DNA of 64,000 nt from Deroplatys truncata (GCA_030765065.1 CM060989.1:33533501-33597500); one strand, 5' to 3'. Positions 1-11,725 are shown, counted from the stretch's first letter. Numbers and translations are program-made. Notes: generated by a model not told the origin, from the sequence alone.

Positions 1-290
1 GTTATTTCCAGAAAATTCAAGATATACATTTCATTTATTATCAAAAGATCTTAAAAAATATAGTATTTTGAGCAAAATCTTTCGAGCTACTTTTGAGAAC
101 ATCAAAAGTTTCCATGTAAAGGGTAGTTTAGGGTGGGAGATTTTCTTCAAACATCTTCGTGTCACATCCTTGAAAGGTACTGAACTTAAGCACAAAATTT
201 ATGGTAATACCGCCTTTTCGTTTTTGAGTTATGCTATCCATGGACGCACACAATGACCTTTTACTAAAAATGCTTTCTTGTTTGGAAACG
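1..290 (+). repeat. Repeat family A, copy 1 (partial, diverged)
   Basis: This is a diverged, left-truncated copy of the roughly 0.85-kb repeat seen best at 20245-21120. It has the same order of blocks as 20700-21010: the 'gaaaattc-gatatacatttcat' block, the 'aagggtag' block and the 'tttttgagttatgct' block before the position where other copies carry a CA microsatellite. The CA tract and the right terminus are eroded. It has no coding capacity. Confidence 0.75.
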
Positions 291-522
291 AAAATACTAC
301 TGGGAGAGACAGCATTGTATTTGTTTATTCGTGGCCGTGTTGTGAGTGATGGCTTACCACGTAAACACGATGACAACCAAACTGAGCACAAAATTATATG
401 TCACTTGCATTATTTAGACTCTAATAGCACATTACATCATGGTGTATTATAAAGGATATAAGCATCAGTAATTATTAGTACATTGGAGGTTAAATTTAAT
501 AGAGAAAAAGCGTTGAAACAGG

Positions 523-595
523 AGTTGGGACTTGAACCTACGTTTTCTTCGCTCGCGGCTGTAACCCTAACCATTACGCCACAGCGCAGCTCGTA
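523..595 (-). repeat. tRNA-like module (pol III A/B-box relic)
   Basis: On the minus strand there is a D-arm/A-box-like segment (GGCGTAATGGTTAGGG) and about 35 nt later a B-box-like GGTTCAAGTCCC. It resembles the modules at 3021-3082 and 3673-3734 and shares their flanking 'aatttaatagagaaaaa' sequence, so it is a diverged member of the same repeat. No seven-base acceptor stem is evident, so it is not called as a tRNA gene. Confidence 0.5.
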
Positions 596-730
596 TACCT
601 ACTTTGCAATTTCATCCTGATACATCCTTTGTAATATATCGTGTGCTGTTCGAATCTGAAGATATTAAAGTAGGAAAAACACAGCGTTGCTACAGTAAAT
701 TCCAACCTGCGATTTTTGATCAAACTACTG

Positions 731-1930
731 GTACTGACACTCGCCTAAGGATCAATTAACAAAAACTGCCTTAATTGTTTTCTATGTTCTCTGAATGGCA
801 AACACGCGCTAAAACGACAAACATGCTTGTCTCATACTTTAATCCTTGCAAACTTGGAAATCTAAAATCTCAAACTTCATTACCTTCCGAGTTAATCTTT
901 ATACACTTTCCAGTAGAATATCGCTTAAAATTCTATGGAAATATACTTCTACATTCGATATTACGTTCTGCACATTTTACGTCACAACTCCTGTGTACAG
1001 TTCCATTGAAACTAGTCCATTCTGACAGATAGAAGCAGACGGGCGCTTGAACGAGTTGCTATGGCAACGAGCGCTTCCGCCAATCAACAGTCCTCGTTAC
1101 ACTGCACCCTTCACATTCCCTCACCCAAAAACCTGTTTTGCAGACTTCCTTAGTTGCCATGCTGATCTACAGATGCACGTGCGTTTCCCGAGTGTTGCAG
1201 TAATTTCTTTACAGTTTCGATTTTATTTTGTGTTATCTATTAGAAAACGACACGATTTAAAGTTTTGCGGCATTTATTACGTTTTTTAATGCGTTTGTAA
1301 ATTGTTTGTAGCTGTCCTCTATTTGCGCGATACACAGTTCAGCTAAGGGAGGACCTGGCAACCCAGGGCACGTATGTTGCAGCCAGGCGGTAGCTGTCAG
1401 AATGGACTCGGTTTAATGGAAATGTAATTTAAAATTCCGTAAAACTAAGGCAAGATCTGAATTCTGATAATCTTGAGATTAGCAACGAGATATCATGTGA
1501 CTCGATTATACCATTGAATTATTACATCATAACTACTTGACATATTCAAATATAACATTTAACACCGGTTCAGAATTCTTCTTCGAATTCATGGTCTTGA
1601 CACTCACCTAAGGATCAAACTGACAAAAACGGCCTTAAATTGCTCTTCTATGGTCTCTGAATGACAAACATGCAGTAAATCGATAGACATGCTTGTCTTT
1701 CTACTTGCCTTTACTTTAAAATCACACTGAAAACCGAAAATAGTGTTAAACCTTATATGCTAAAACAAGTTCCATTCTGTTTTTAATAGAAAGAAACGAA
1801 ACAAATTTGATGTTTTATTTCACATCGGTGTCTCACTTGTCTCATACTTTAATCCTTGCAAATTTGGAATTATAAAATCTCAAGCTTCATTTATATTCCG
1901 AGATGATCAATCTCTATACGCTTTCGGTTG
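731..1930 (+). repeat. Diverged direct repeat (731-925 and 1597-1925)
   Basis: The block beginning 'actgacactcgcctaagg' near 731 recurs as 'cttgacactcacctaagg' near 1597. Both continue through 'gacaaacatgc', 'cttgtctcatactttaat' and 'ccttgcaaa-ttggaa'. The second copy holds an extra 150-200 bases. The stretch 1400-1560 also resembles part of the palindrome arm at 3810-3920. No gene was recognised between 300 and 2060. Confidence 0.6.
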
Positions 1931-2117
1931 GAAGTTGGTTTGTGGTTATTAAAATCTAGGTATTAGCACAGCGTTGTGCAAGTTGGGAGATATCCAAAAT
2001 GTATCCAAAAAGTCATGCATGTAACAGCAACTACTCGTCTTTAAAGTTTCTACAATAGCTCACTAGGGCTCTTAGGCCCACGATTTGTTTCCAACTAGGA
2101 ACACTCCCGATTCATGT

Positions 2118-2182
2118 CTTCTTGGCTGAGTGGTCAGCACGCGGACTTCGTGATTCGGAGTTTCGGGTTCGCTGCGCAACTT
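2118..2182 (+). repeat. tRNA-like module, outer end of left palindrome arm
   Basis: The A-box-like TGGCTGAGTGGTCAGC is followed by a B-box-like GGGTTCGCTGC at tRNA-like spacing. The mirror copy is at 4573-4637 on the minus strand, with one difference in the A box. Acceptor-stem pairing is poor. Confidence 0.5.
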
Positions 2183-3020
2183 GGGGTTTTGCTTTTATAA
2201 ATTTATATTTTGAAAATAGATTTCAAAATTTTTGCACCAGGGACATTCTTGACACTCTGCAGGTCACGAAATAGTTTAAATTTTTGTCCTAGGCTTAATA
2301 GTATTGAAATTACAGCTCTCTAAAGTGGAATGACCTAAACTTTGACACGTCATAAAACGCAAATAAATAGGAATTTCGAGAAAAGAAGGCCAGATTCGTG
2401 ATTCTGGGGTTTTAAACTATAAGTATACCAATTTTCATCCAAATCGGTGATGGTCATTAGCCAAGTATCCCGGATTGAAGCTGGTTTTGGCTGTTTTCTG
2501 AAAAATAAAAGTATTAATATCTCTGCTCCTGGACCACATTTTGCACATTACAACCTACCAAAAAATTCAGCCAAAAATTAGCTCCCCATAAAAAATATGT
2601 TGGAGGCCGTATATTTATCCGTTCAGAAGTTATTCGCGATCAAAGTTTCGAAAAGAGGTCCAAAATCCAAGTCTAAAGCCTTGCCATTTTTTGGGATCCG
2701 GAAAAAAAAATCGAGTTTTCAGTGTGATCTGAAAGCTGAAGACGAGTAGAATTCAGAACCGACCTTAGTTTTTCGATATTTCAATATATAAAGAAGTTAT
2801 GACGTAAAACGTGTGCATCTTGGAGAACCTTTGAAAGGCAATAATTCATGGTATAATGGAATAATCGAGTGATGTGATATCTCGTTGGAAAGCTGAAGAT
2901 TAGCAGAATTCAGATCTGGCCTTAATTTTACGAAATTTTGAATTTTATAGAAGTTGTGACGTAAAATGTGCATTAAAAGCATTTAAGTATCACAACGAGA
3001 GTATTTGCCTCAACAGATGT

Positions 3021-3082
3021 GTTGTGGCGTAATGGATAGAGTCACAGACTACGGTGCAGGGGTTATAGGTTCGAGTCGCAAC
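3021..3082 (+). repeat. tRNA-like module, inner part of left palindrome arm
   Basis: The A-box-like GTGGCGTAATGGATAG and B-box GGTTCGAGTCGC are both present. The ends (GTTGTGG and TCGCAAC) can form a seven-pair acceptor-like stem with wobbles, but the T-arm then lacks a proper 3' strand, so this is not a normal tRNA gene. The mirror copy is at 3673-3734 on the minus strand. Confidence 0.55.
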
Positions 3083-3160
3083 TATGTTTAAATGTTTTTT
3101 CTCTATTAAATTGAATATTCAGTGCACTAATAAGGATAAAAATCGAATTGCTCTGTCAAC

Positions 3161-3231
3161 TACAGAATAGCCGAGTGGTTAAAGGCAGTGGTTTGAAAGC
3201 AATAATTCTGGGTTCGAGTCTCACTCCCTGC
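3161..3231 (+). repeat. tRNA-Ser(UGA)-like module at inner edge of left arm
   Basis: The A box TAGCCGAGTGGTTAAAGG and B box GGGTTCGAGTC flank a seven-base loop TTTGAAA, which would place a UGA anticodon (Ser). The stems are imperfect. The mirror copy at 3524-3594 (minus) carries the same loop. The spacer 3232-3523 holds further, more decayed tRNA-like pieces (about 3300-3350 and 3430-3490, minus). Confidence 0.55.
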
Positions 3232-3672
3232 TTAAAATTTTTCTCAAAGTTCCTTCTCCAGTATACTAGTTAAGATAAAGTGAGAAAGCAAGTCACAGCA
3301 GACGATTTGACCCGGGGTCTTTCTTAGCCACTCGTCTACACTGCAGTTGGTACAGAATCGCCATTTCTAGCTGTATTAATACATTGGAGCAGGAATTTAA
3401 GGTGTTGGTGGAGTGGAGTTTAAGCGCCCGTCGACATCTGGGGGGAGAACTTCTGCTTTCAGGTCACTACCTCTAACGGCTATATTGCACATTGGACCGA
3501 GGATTTTATGATAGTAAAACAACGCAGAAAGTGGGGATCGAACCCAATATTATTGCTTTCAAACCACTGCCTTTAACCACTCGGCTATTCTGTAGTTGAC
3601 AGGCCAATTCGATTTTTATCCTTATTAGTGCACTGAATATTCAATTTAATAGAGAAAAAACATTTAAACATA

Positions 3673-3734
3673 GTTGCGACTCGAACCTATAACCCCTGCA
3701 CCGTAGTCTGTGACTCTAACCATTACGCCACAAC
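3673..3734 (-). repeat. tRNA-like module, right palindrome arm (mirror of 3021-3082)
   Basis: This is the reverse-complement counterpart of the left-arm module with the same A and B boxes and a similar acceptor-like pairing. Its presence on both arms shows that the modules were duplicated with the whole arm. Confidence 0.55.
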
Positions 3735-4572
3735 ACATCTGTTGAGGCAAATACTCTCGTTGTGATACTTAAAGGCTTTTAATGCACATTTTACGTCACA
3801 ACTTCTATAAAATTCAAAATTTCGTAAAATTAAGGTCAGATCTGAATTCTGCTAATCTTCAGCTTTCCAACGAGATATCACATCATTCGATTATTCCATT
3901 ATACCATGAATTATTACCCTTCAAAGTTTCTCCAAGATGCACACGTTTTACGTCATAACTTCTTTATATATTGAAATATCGAAAAATTAAGGTCGGTTCT
4001 GAATTCTACTCGTCTTCAGCTTTCAGATCACACTGATAACTCGATTTTTTTTTCCGGATCCCAAAAAATGGCAAGGCTTTAGACTTGGATTTTGGACCTC
4101 TTTTCGAAACTTTGAACGCGAATAACTTCTGAACGGATAAATATACGGCCTCCAACATATTTTTTATGGGGAGCTAATTTTTGGCTGAATTTTTTGGTAG
4201 GTTGTAATGTGCAAAATGTGGTCCAGGAGCAGAGATATTAATACTTTTATTTTTCAGAAAACAGCCAAAACCAGCTTCAATCCGGGATACTTGGCTAATG
4301 ACCATCACCGATTTGGATGAAAATTGGTATACTTATAGTTTAAAACCCCAGAACCACGAATCTGGCCTTCTTTTCTCGAAATTCGTATTTATTAACGTTT
4401 TATGACGTGTCAAAGTTTAGGACAGTCCACTTTAGAGAGCTGTAATTTCAATACTATTAAGCCTAGGACAAAAATTTAAACTATTTCGTGACCTGCAGAG
4501 TGTCAAGAATGTCCCTGGTGCAAACATTTTGAAATCTATTTTCAAAATATAAATTTATAAAAGCAAAACCCC

Positions 4573-4637
4573 AAGTTGCGCAGCGAACCCGAAACTCCGA
4601 ATCACGAAGTCCGCGTGCTGACCGCTCAGCCAAGAAG
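4573..4637 (-). repeat. tRNA-like module, outer end of right arm
   Basis: It mirrors 2118-2182 with a one-base change in the A box (GAGCGG for GAGTGG). It marks the distal part of the palindrome. Confidence 0.5.
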
Positions 4638-4859
4638 ACATGAATCGGGAGTGTTCCTAGTTGGAAACAAATCTTGGGCCTAAGAGTCCTATTGCCTTGG
4701 AATTTTTCGAGTTGTTATACAAGCGTGAAAGGCGAATAGCTGCTGATCTATCTTCAGACTGTTATATGCTTGGTTTTATGGAAACGTTTATGTCATCTTC
4801 CGATTTACAATACGTTGTGCTGGTGCCTAGAGTTTAATATCACAAAAATCCTACATAAT

Positions 4860-5060
4860 AGGCTTAGACAGTTTCGAATTAATAAACAATCGTCGATTAG
4901 GAAGAAATGCAGTGCACTTGTACCTCCGGGATGCAAATCTTATATTGATTTTTCGAAATTTCAATTTATTTGGAGTTTATGATCTGTAAACCTTTGCAGC
5001 AGCCTCATTTTAGAGAATTTTAAATAGTGCAATTATTCCATTAACCGTAGAGTGTAAAGG
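4860..5060 (+). repeat. Dispersed repeat shared with 14040-14260
   Basis: The block around 'gaagaaatgcagt', 'cctc-gggat-caaatct' and 'tttatttggagttta' occurs here and again at 14040-14260 in the same orientation at roughly 75-80% identity by eye. It is noncoding and unclassified. Confidence 0.65.
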
Positions 5061-5379
5061 ATTATATTGCTAAAATAGTTTAACTCTAGTTTAATACAAA
5101 AGAGAGAAAAATACAAATTCAACTGCGAGATTCGTTCAACAGTCTCGAAGCCAGAACTTCAAATTACCATGTCCTGATGACGACCATTTAGTCAAGTATA
5201 TAATTAGGGGACTTTCTTATAAATTTTAAAATTTCTTTAAAATTTTCATTTATAAATGCTTCCAATTTGGGAACTGAAGTGTTTTTATCATCTATTCGTT
5301 ACATAATCGTAGTGAAATATATCTTAAGATTTTATATGAATATGATTCTACGTTCGATTTTACGTTGGTTTACATTATT

Positions 5380-5680
5380 CCATATGTTACGTCATAACTC
5401 ATGCACAATTTAAAATCTCGTAAAACCAATAAAAATCTTCTTTTCTTTGGGAGATGATGTTTGGTAGTTCGTAATGTACAAAAATGTTGTCCGAAAGAGG
5501 AGATGATAGTTTTAAATTTCCGAAAACAGCCCAATTCGGGTCCCAGGCGGGATACTGGGCCAATGCCCAAAACCGATTTCGAAAAAAAATTGGTATACTT
5601 ATAGTTTGGTACCCCAGGACCACAAATCTGTCCTTTATTTCTCGAAATTCCTTTCGATGACATGTCAAAGCTTACAATTG
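5380..5680 (+). repeat. Diverged fragment of the palindrome-arm sequence
   Basis: It matches the right-arm interior at about 4190-4400, sharing 'ttggtatacttatagttt' and the preceding 'cgggatactgg' block, with many substitutions. It is an older copy of the same repeat next to the young palindrome. Confidence 0.65.
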
Positions 5681-5704
5681 TAATTCCAAGACTTTATGCG
5701 AAGC

Positions 5705-6472
5705 AAATATATGTATTTCATATTTTGAGACTCCCTGAATCCAAATAAGAAAGCATTTTTAGAAAAAGATCATTGTGTGCGTCTATGAACAGCATAATTC
5801 AAAAACGGAAAGACGGTTAAATTTGGTATTTAAGTTCAGTACCTTTCAAGGATACGACACGAAAATTTTCAAGAAAATCCTCCACTCGAAACTACCTCTG
5901 CATGGAAAATTTTTATGTTCTCAAAAATTGCTCTAAGGACTTTGTTCAAAATACCATATCTCAATGATATTTTCATGATAAGTGAAATGTATGTCTTGAA
6001 TTTTCTGGGAATGACCTCTGAAACTCTCCTCATTCTGAATGACTTTAGCATAATTTGTAAACCGCAAGAGAGAGACAAAATCTTACTACAGAAAAAGTGT
6101 AGATCTCGTTAAAGTATACAATTTAAGTGTCGTATTTCACCCCCTCATTTTTCCTTCTTTCTTTTTTAAGTTGATTCCAGCTATTCCTTGTTATTGGTTT
6201 GAATTTTAAAACAAATATACTACTTTCCTCAAATGGGAAAATCGTTGTTCCTTTTTTCTCAGCGGCATACAAGAGCATGGAATTTAAAAGCTATCACATA
6301 GTGACACGCTGCTAAAAATCTGACTGTCGCTTTACCTACTGTATCGGCAACGAAATTGTAAATCTGAATTGAAAGTTTACTTGGGTTAACAGTAATAAAA
6401 ATGCTTTTGTATGAATAGTTTTATAAAAGGGAGTAGGGAAAGTCATGTGAATGCAAGCATGAGCCTTTTATA
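5705..6472 (-). repeat. Repeat family A, copy 2 (minus, left part of a tandem pair)
   Basis: Reverse-orientation copy lacking its 'gtagagaaagta' terminus but keeping the opposite end 'gggaaagtcatgtga'. It abuts copy 3 at 6473, giving a head-to-tail dimer like that at 20245-21995. It is diverged and noncoding. Confidence 0.75.
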
Positions 6473-7308
6473 CTTTCTCTACAGTAAGTAGGGGAAGTAT
6501 TGTATTCCACCCAAAAATTCAATACCGAAATTTCACTGGAAATATATGTTTTGAGACCCCCTGAATCCAAAAAAAGCATTTTTGGAAACATGTCCGTGTG
6601 TGTGTTTCTGTGAACAGCATAACTCAGAAACGAACAGTCGGATAAACACCAAACTTGGTATTTAGGTTCAGTATCTTCCAGAGATGCGACACGAAGGTTT
6701 TCAAGAAAATCTCCCCACCCCAGATTACCCGTTACATGGAACATTTTTCGAAAATTTTAATTGTCTCAAACATGGTTCTAACGATTTTGATTAAAATATC
6801 ATATGTTTAAGATATTTTCATGACAAATGAAATGTACATCTCGAATTTTCTGGGAATGTCTCCAAAAGTATTCTTCATTGTGAACGACTTTTGCATAACT
6901 GGTAACCCATAAGAGATAGACAAAATTTTACTGCACAAAAAATGTAGATCGCGTTAAAATACACAATTTGTGTCATACACATTTATTTTGTTGAGTGAAC
7001 CATTTTCGAGATATTGCTTGTTATTCCCTTAAATTTTCCAATACTTATACTTTTTCTCAAATTCGTTATTCATTTTTTTGTCCTGGGCACGCAAAGAGTA
7101 TGGAATACTGCACATGGCAACCAGCTCTTAAAATATTTGACTATCGCTTAAAGCCTACCAATTCCCCTTGCATCTACAAGAAAATGAGCAATAAGATTAA
7201 CATCTCGATATCTCGATTAACATGAAGCATATGGAGAATAAGCGTTCGTAAAAATAGTTTTTACAAGAGTAGAGAAAGTCATGTGAGCGTAACACATCAA
7301 AATTTTAA
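6473..7308 (-). repeat. Repeat family A, copy 3 (full length)
   Basis: Full-length minus-strand copy bounded by 'tactttctctac' at its low-coordinate end and 'gtagagaaagtcatgtga' at the other, so the short inverted motif ACTTTCTCTAC/GTAGAGAAAGT is visible. The internal ORF related to the 99-codon frame of copies 4 and 5 is present but altered at its end. The CA tract is reduced. Confidence 0.8.
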
Positions 7309-7497
7309 CATTGCGTTGCTCTGCAAACGTTAAGCTCACATTTATAGGATCTATTTATGCAACAGAAATACATGAATATTTCGTTTCGTTAGCAATACTG
7401 TCAATTGCCAGGATCACATCATTACAACTGGTGTGCAGGAACATCTAATGCCAGTTAATACAACTGATATGAGGCTGCGGTTTTTAGACACACTGAT

Positions 7498-7566
7498 CTG
7501 GCTTAGGTTTGAAACTGTGACCTTAAGCTCAGAAAGCCAATGCTTAACCAACTGAGCTACCCACAT
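7498..7566 (-). repeat. tRNA-Arg(UCU)-like SINE head or tRNA pseudogene
   Basis: The minus strand has A-box-like GGTAGCTCAGTTGGTTAAGC, a seven-base loop TTTCTGA giving a UCU anticodon, and a weak B box (AGTTTCAAACC). Stems contain mismatches and the acceptor stem is not convincing. It directly abuts the mariner terminus at 7572. It is probably a tRNA-derived SINE head or a tRNA pseudogene. Confidence 0.5.
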
Positions 7567-7571
7567 CAACA

Positions 7572-8075
7572 TACGAGGGCAGTCCCAGAAGTAACCGACC
7601 TGAGTGTATATAGCGGTTGTTGTTTCAAACAAATGACTATGGTAGAAAGTACCACCCCTATAAAGATTAAATTTGAAGTTTGACGATGCTACGTTTTTTT
7701 AGTAATTGTTTGGCAGCCATTAATAGTGAACGCTCTCAACAAATTTGTAAACATGGATAAAACTGGTCATCGTTATGTGATACAATACTTTCATTTGAAA
7801 GGTCTTAGTCCAACTAATATTAAAGCGGAGCTAGATTCTACTCTGGGGGAGTCTACTCCTTCGTTTACAACAGTAAAATATTGGGTGGCAGAGTTTAAAT
7901 GAGGCCGTACGAGCTGCCAAGACGAACATCGCAGTGGTCGACCAAATGAGGTGACCACGCCAGAAATTGTGAAGAAAATCCACAAAATGGTATTGGATGC
8001 CCGTCGACTGAAAGTCACGAGCTAGCAGACATAGCAGGCATTTTTGTGTTTTCTTTGTTAGGGACAGCCCTCGTA
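7572..8075 (+). mobile_element. Internally deleted mariner element
   Basis: Ends are TACGAGGGCAGTCCC at 7572 and GGGACAGCCCTCGTA at 8075, an imperfect terminal inverted repeat with TA at both ends. Only about 500 bp remain of a normal 1.3 kb, so most of the transposase gene is deleted. The remaining N-terminal coding part is listed separately. Confidence 0.85.
7753..8017 (+). pseudogene. Mariner transposase, N-terminal fragment
   Basis: The frame starts MDKTGHRYVIQYFHLKG and continues with the helix-turn-helix region (YWVAEFK, SGRPNEVTT, KMVLDAR), as in mariner DNA-binding domains. A stop codon interrupts it after EFK, and the frame ends where the internal deletion removes the DD34D catalytic domain. 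It cannot make transposase. Confidence 0.85.
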
Positions 8076-9004
8076 ATACAAGAGGACGGTTTTGTGAACT
8101 CGATTGGCATGAAATGTCATTTGGCAGTTTATAATGTTGACTGGCTGGTTTCTTAATTGGAACAAAAAGTAAAATCTTATGCAAACTCCAGGAATTGTTA
8201 AGAGGTAATATTGAAATCACAAAGAGAAATCTTAAACTCATCAGTGTTATTTTAAATTATAAACATACATAAATAAGATACAACCAAGAATACACCTTAA
8301 GTGCATTGGCAAAGAAAATTCCATTTCCTATTACGAGATTTGCTAATAGTACCTATGTTTGCTGTGACATATGCTCAGAGCAAACTAAACCAATTTCTGC
8401 GATTTTGTATATTCAAACTTTACGTTATTCTTTGGGCCAATTCCCAAATATGTTATCATTTACGCAAAATATTGGAAGTGTGCTGCACACGAGATTCATA
8501 ATCAAAATACACAGCCTCTGTGTATTTCGAAAGCAGAAATACAATAACAAGAGTCGTAAGAGTAGTAAATTTAATCTTCCAGTATCTTTTTATAATAGCA
8601 GTACAGTCCAGTTAAATGTCAATAATTTTGCAATCCCAAATGTCTTTAAATTCTATTTGTATTCCTAAAATATGCAACGAAACAGCTAGTTTAACACCTG
8701 AATTCTTTGCGCAAGCTTTAATTTCATAACCTGATAATAAGGCAATAATTGAATAAGCCGATAAATACCATGGTTTCAACGCATAAAAATAATGGAGCAT
8801 GAAGAAATAAAATATAGTTTGCAACTTCTATATATGCGAAAAATTAAAATTCAATGGCGGCTGGTGCCTAAAATGACAGAGGGTTCACTACTTTACCACA
8901 TTATGCTATTTGCCTTTCCAAATAATCTGATTTTTTAAATTACTTCAAATATTTCTGTACTTCTAAAATTACCCTAAAATGACCCTGACGACATTCATTG
9001 GGTT
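8076..9004. other. Unassigned AT-rich interval
   Basis: No gene, repeat or element could be supported here. A 120-codon plus-strand frame at 8306-8668 opens with a non-ATG codon, has no recognisable domain and overlaps a minus-strand frame of similar quality, so neither is called. Confidence 0.5.
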
Positions 9005-10560
9005 GCATCTCCTGTACAGATATATTTATAGAGAAAGTCCACCCTCCTTTCCTTTTTCGTGGCAAATCTGTCTATGACTCTCTCGTTGAAATCTGGAAGC
9101 CTGTGGATCATTCTTCAAAGAAACGTTTTTATCCGCGACAAAGTGGAAAAAGACCTCTCTGCTTCACACGTTGCCATTGGGGTAGTAGCTACTAATTTCA
9201 ACAATTTCATAACATCACAAAAGGGTTCTTGCAGGTTATTTTCAATTAAAAACTTCAGGAGGGCTATTGCACTTTTCATTTCTTGAAAACAATTTCGAGA
9301 ATATATGATCTGTAGTTCTGTTTTTAACTCGACTTTATTTAAAAATGAATATACTGCACACAACGGAAAGAAGTTTTTCAGGAAACGTATTTTTCAGTGA
9401 AAGGAAGAAGTGTTGATCAAGTAAATTAGAGGCTAAAAGGTGCCTGGATAATTCAAACCTTTGTTTGCTTTGCTGAATTATTGTCACATATTTCCTTTGC
9501 TGTTACATTCCTTGTTATATACATATCCTCGCATCTTCTTTTTGCTACATTTGGCTCTTTCTCGATTGTATATTATCAACGTTGTCCCTAATTTTCAAAA
9601 TTTCATTTTCGAATTGCTTGTTTTATTCAGACGGAATCAGTGAAGCGCTTTTGTAATTTATATCCACATGAGATATGTTTTTTAATAAAATACCTCTAAC
9701 CAAAAGAAAAATTTTGGCTGTTGCAGTTTCAATCTTAGACCATATGTTTGATTCACAGTTGTCGTCTGATTGCTGGTATTCTCTATTTGTTGGAGACATT
9801 CTAGAATGGCCTATTTATTCTCATGAACTGTAAGAGCTGTTCTCGATTTAAAGTCCCATCTTGTGGCTGATCCCTGAGGGACTCTTCGTTTCACAATTGC
9901 ACCTAGAGGTGAATGAGAGAAGAATATTGGAACCTCTGCAATAGAACTGAATAATACCCTTACTTGTTTATTTTGACTTGCAGCTTGGGAAACAGTTAAA
10001 TTCAGTTGGTGTGCATAGCAATTCACATAATACTCTTTTCTTACAATTGTTTGGACCCCTGCATGTTGGCCACGCATGACGCTAGCAGTACCATAACTTT
10101 CTTTCTCTTATTGGACATCAGCGAGGACATTTTTAATGCAAGCTGCTAAGGAGGAAGCTTCGTTACCAGGTGGATTTGGAAATGTCCAAAATCTTTAAAC
10201 AGGCCCTCCAGTAGAAAAATACAACCAACTGAAATTTAGAAGGTGCATCATCTGTTATTACAGACACAGAATCTGCATTAGCTATTTCAGCATTAATTTC
10301 CTCATGACACGCATGTAACATACACTCTAGTAAATCATTTTGTATATCCTTGAATGATTTATTAGCATTTGAATATTCCAGGATTGTTAGATTCTACTAT
10401 TTCACCATGTCCACGTAAGGCAAGTTCAAACCCACCGCACAACTTAATACAACCTATTCTTTTGGAAAGAACATAGGATTTTTCCTTAGGTTGTGTCTGT
10501 ATCCTTTTACATGATGATTTATGAAGAACGGACACATTTCTTTCTTTAATTATTCTGTTC
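9005..10560 (-). pseudogene. hAT-type transposase relic (DUF4371/ZMYM1-like)
   Basis: Reading the minus strand from 10490 down, the pieces appear in the order of a DUF4371-type hAT transposase: a segment with CGGFELALRGH and SNNPGIF, then HEEINAEIANADSVSVITDD, then a central piece with YYVNCYAHQLNL and GSATRWDFKSR, and finally the C-terminal dimerisation motif TCEAERSFSTLSRIKTFL followed by ERVIDRFATKKERR. Frames change several times and stops occur, so the gene is dead. Terminal inverted repeats and the 8-bp target duplication were not found. Confidence 0.8.
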
Positions 10561-10713
10561 GAAATTCACTCAATGCCCCAATTTTAACACCAAATTAAGC
10601 AGAATGTTCTGGAGTTTCGATTGCCTGTCACTAGATGCTCGGATGTTCATATTTTATTCGTAATTGTTAGTTTTATTGTCGGCAACTGTTTTTGAGATAT
10701 TGCTCTAGTCAAC

Positions 10714-11725
10714 ATGAAAATGGAGAACACATTAAATGAAGGACGTTTCCTTGTAAAGCAATACTGCATTACGAATTCAATTACAGCTACTCAAAGGGCA
10801 TACCAGAGAGAATTTGGTGTTCGGAATCCTCCCCTAAGAAACACAATACTGGGAACGGTACACAAATTGGAAACAACTGGATCTCTGATGAGTGAAAAGG
10901 GAAAAACTTGTTCATCTAGGTTTCCCACGGTTGTTGACGTAAGAGCACGACTGGATCAGTCACCCAAAAAACTCATTAAGACGTTTGTCGCAGGAGACAA
11001 GGTACAGCTACTCAATGTGTCAGAGAACTGTGAAAAGTGCAGGCCTAAAGCCGTATAGGATTACGGTTGTCCATCAGTTACAGGAACAAGATAAGGATAG
11101 ACGACTGAATTATTATCACTGGTTTCAGGCCTTCATTGTGCAAAATTCTATCATATTGTCCATCACAATGGTTTCCATTTAACCAGCTATGTGAACTCAA
11201 ATAACTCACGCTATTGGACCAGTGAACATCCACGTTATTTATGAAGCACCTACGACCCGCTTAAAATCGGAGTTTGGTGCGCAATATCCGCACAGAGAAT
11301 AGTGAACCATTTTTTTTAAACAATGTGAACACTGCAGAGTACTGACGGGTTTTCATGTAGTTTGCTGAGCAACTAGACGATGTAGAGCGGAGTCAAAGAT
11401 GTTTTCAGCAGGATGGTGCTACATGCCATACATCAAATGAATCCATGGCACTAATTGCAAGTTTCTTTGACGACCGGACAATTTCCAAGATCCTGTGCCA
11501 CCGAGATCTCCGGATTTGACATCGCCGGACTTCTTTCTATGGGGTTACATAAAAGACAGGGTTTATGCCACACGTCCCCAGACATTGGACGATCTGAAGC
11601 ACAACATTACACAGGAGATTCAAGCCTTTGACAACAGAGTCCTCCAACGAGTGGCCAGTAACATGGAATGAGTTGTTAAGTTGTGCCTTATGCAGGATGG
11701 AGAACATTTTCAACATTTGCTATAG
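10714..11725 (+). pseudogene. IS630/mariner-like transposase relic with DUF4817-type HTH
   Basis: The frame begins MKMENTLNEGRFLVKQYC with a helix-turn-helix that includes TQRAYQREFGVRNPP and HKLETTGSL, typical of DUF4817 domains. The catalytic part is recognisable across frameshifts: FQQDGATCHTSNE, then PPRSPDLTSPDFFLWGYIK, with 38 residues between the second and third aspartates. It ends with EHFQHLL and a stop at 11723-11725. Several frameshifts inactivate it. Relatives are at 39227-40423 and 51058-52668. Its termini were not resolved. Confidence 0.8.

Larger units (their letters stand above)
2061..4694. repeat. Large near-perfect inverted repeat (two 1171-bp arms)
   Basis: The left arm (2061-3231) and right arm (3524-4694) are reverse complements with only scattered mismatches, separated by a 292-bp spacer. 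Both arms have the same length and every internal landmark maps to its mirror position (the coordinates sum to 6755). Each arm carries three tRNA-like modules, at its outer end, near its inner end and at the inner edge. No long ORF is present. A diverged partial copy of the arm interior lies at 5380-5680. It could be a foldback element or a recent inverted duplication of a tRNA-related repeat. Confidence 0.9.

Noticed and set aside
3161-3231. Functional tRNA-Ser gene
   Set aside because: The anticodon loop fits UGA, but the anticodon stem has mismatches and no proper acceptor or T stem forms.
8306-8668. 120-codon plus-strand frame as a possible gene
   Set aside because: It starts at a non-ATG codon, has no recognisable domain, and lies in AT-rich DNA where such frames arise by chance.
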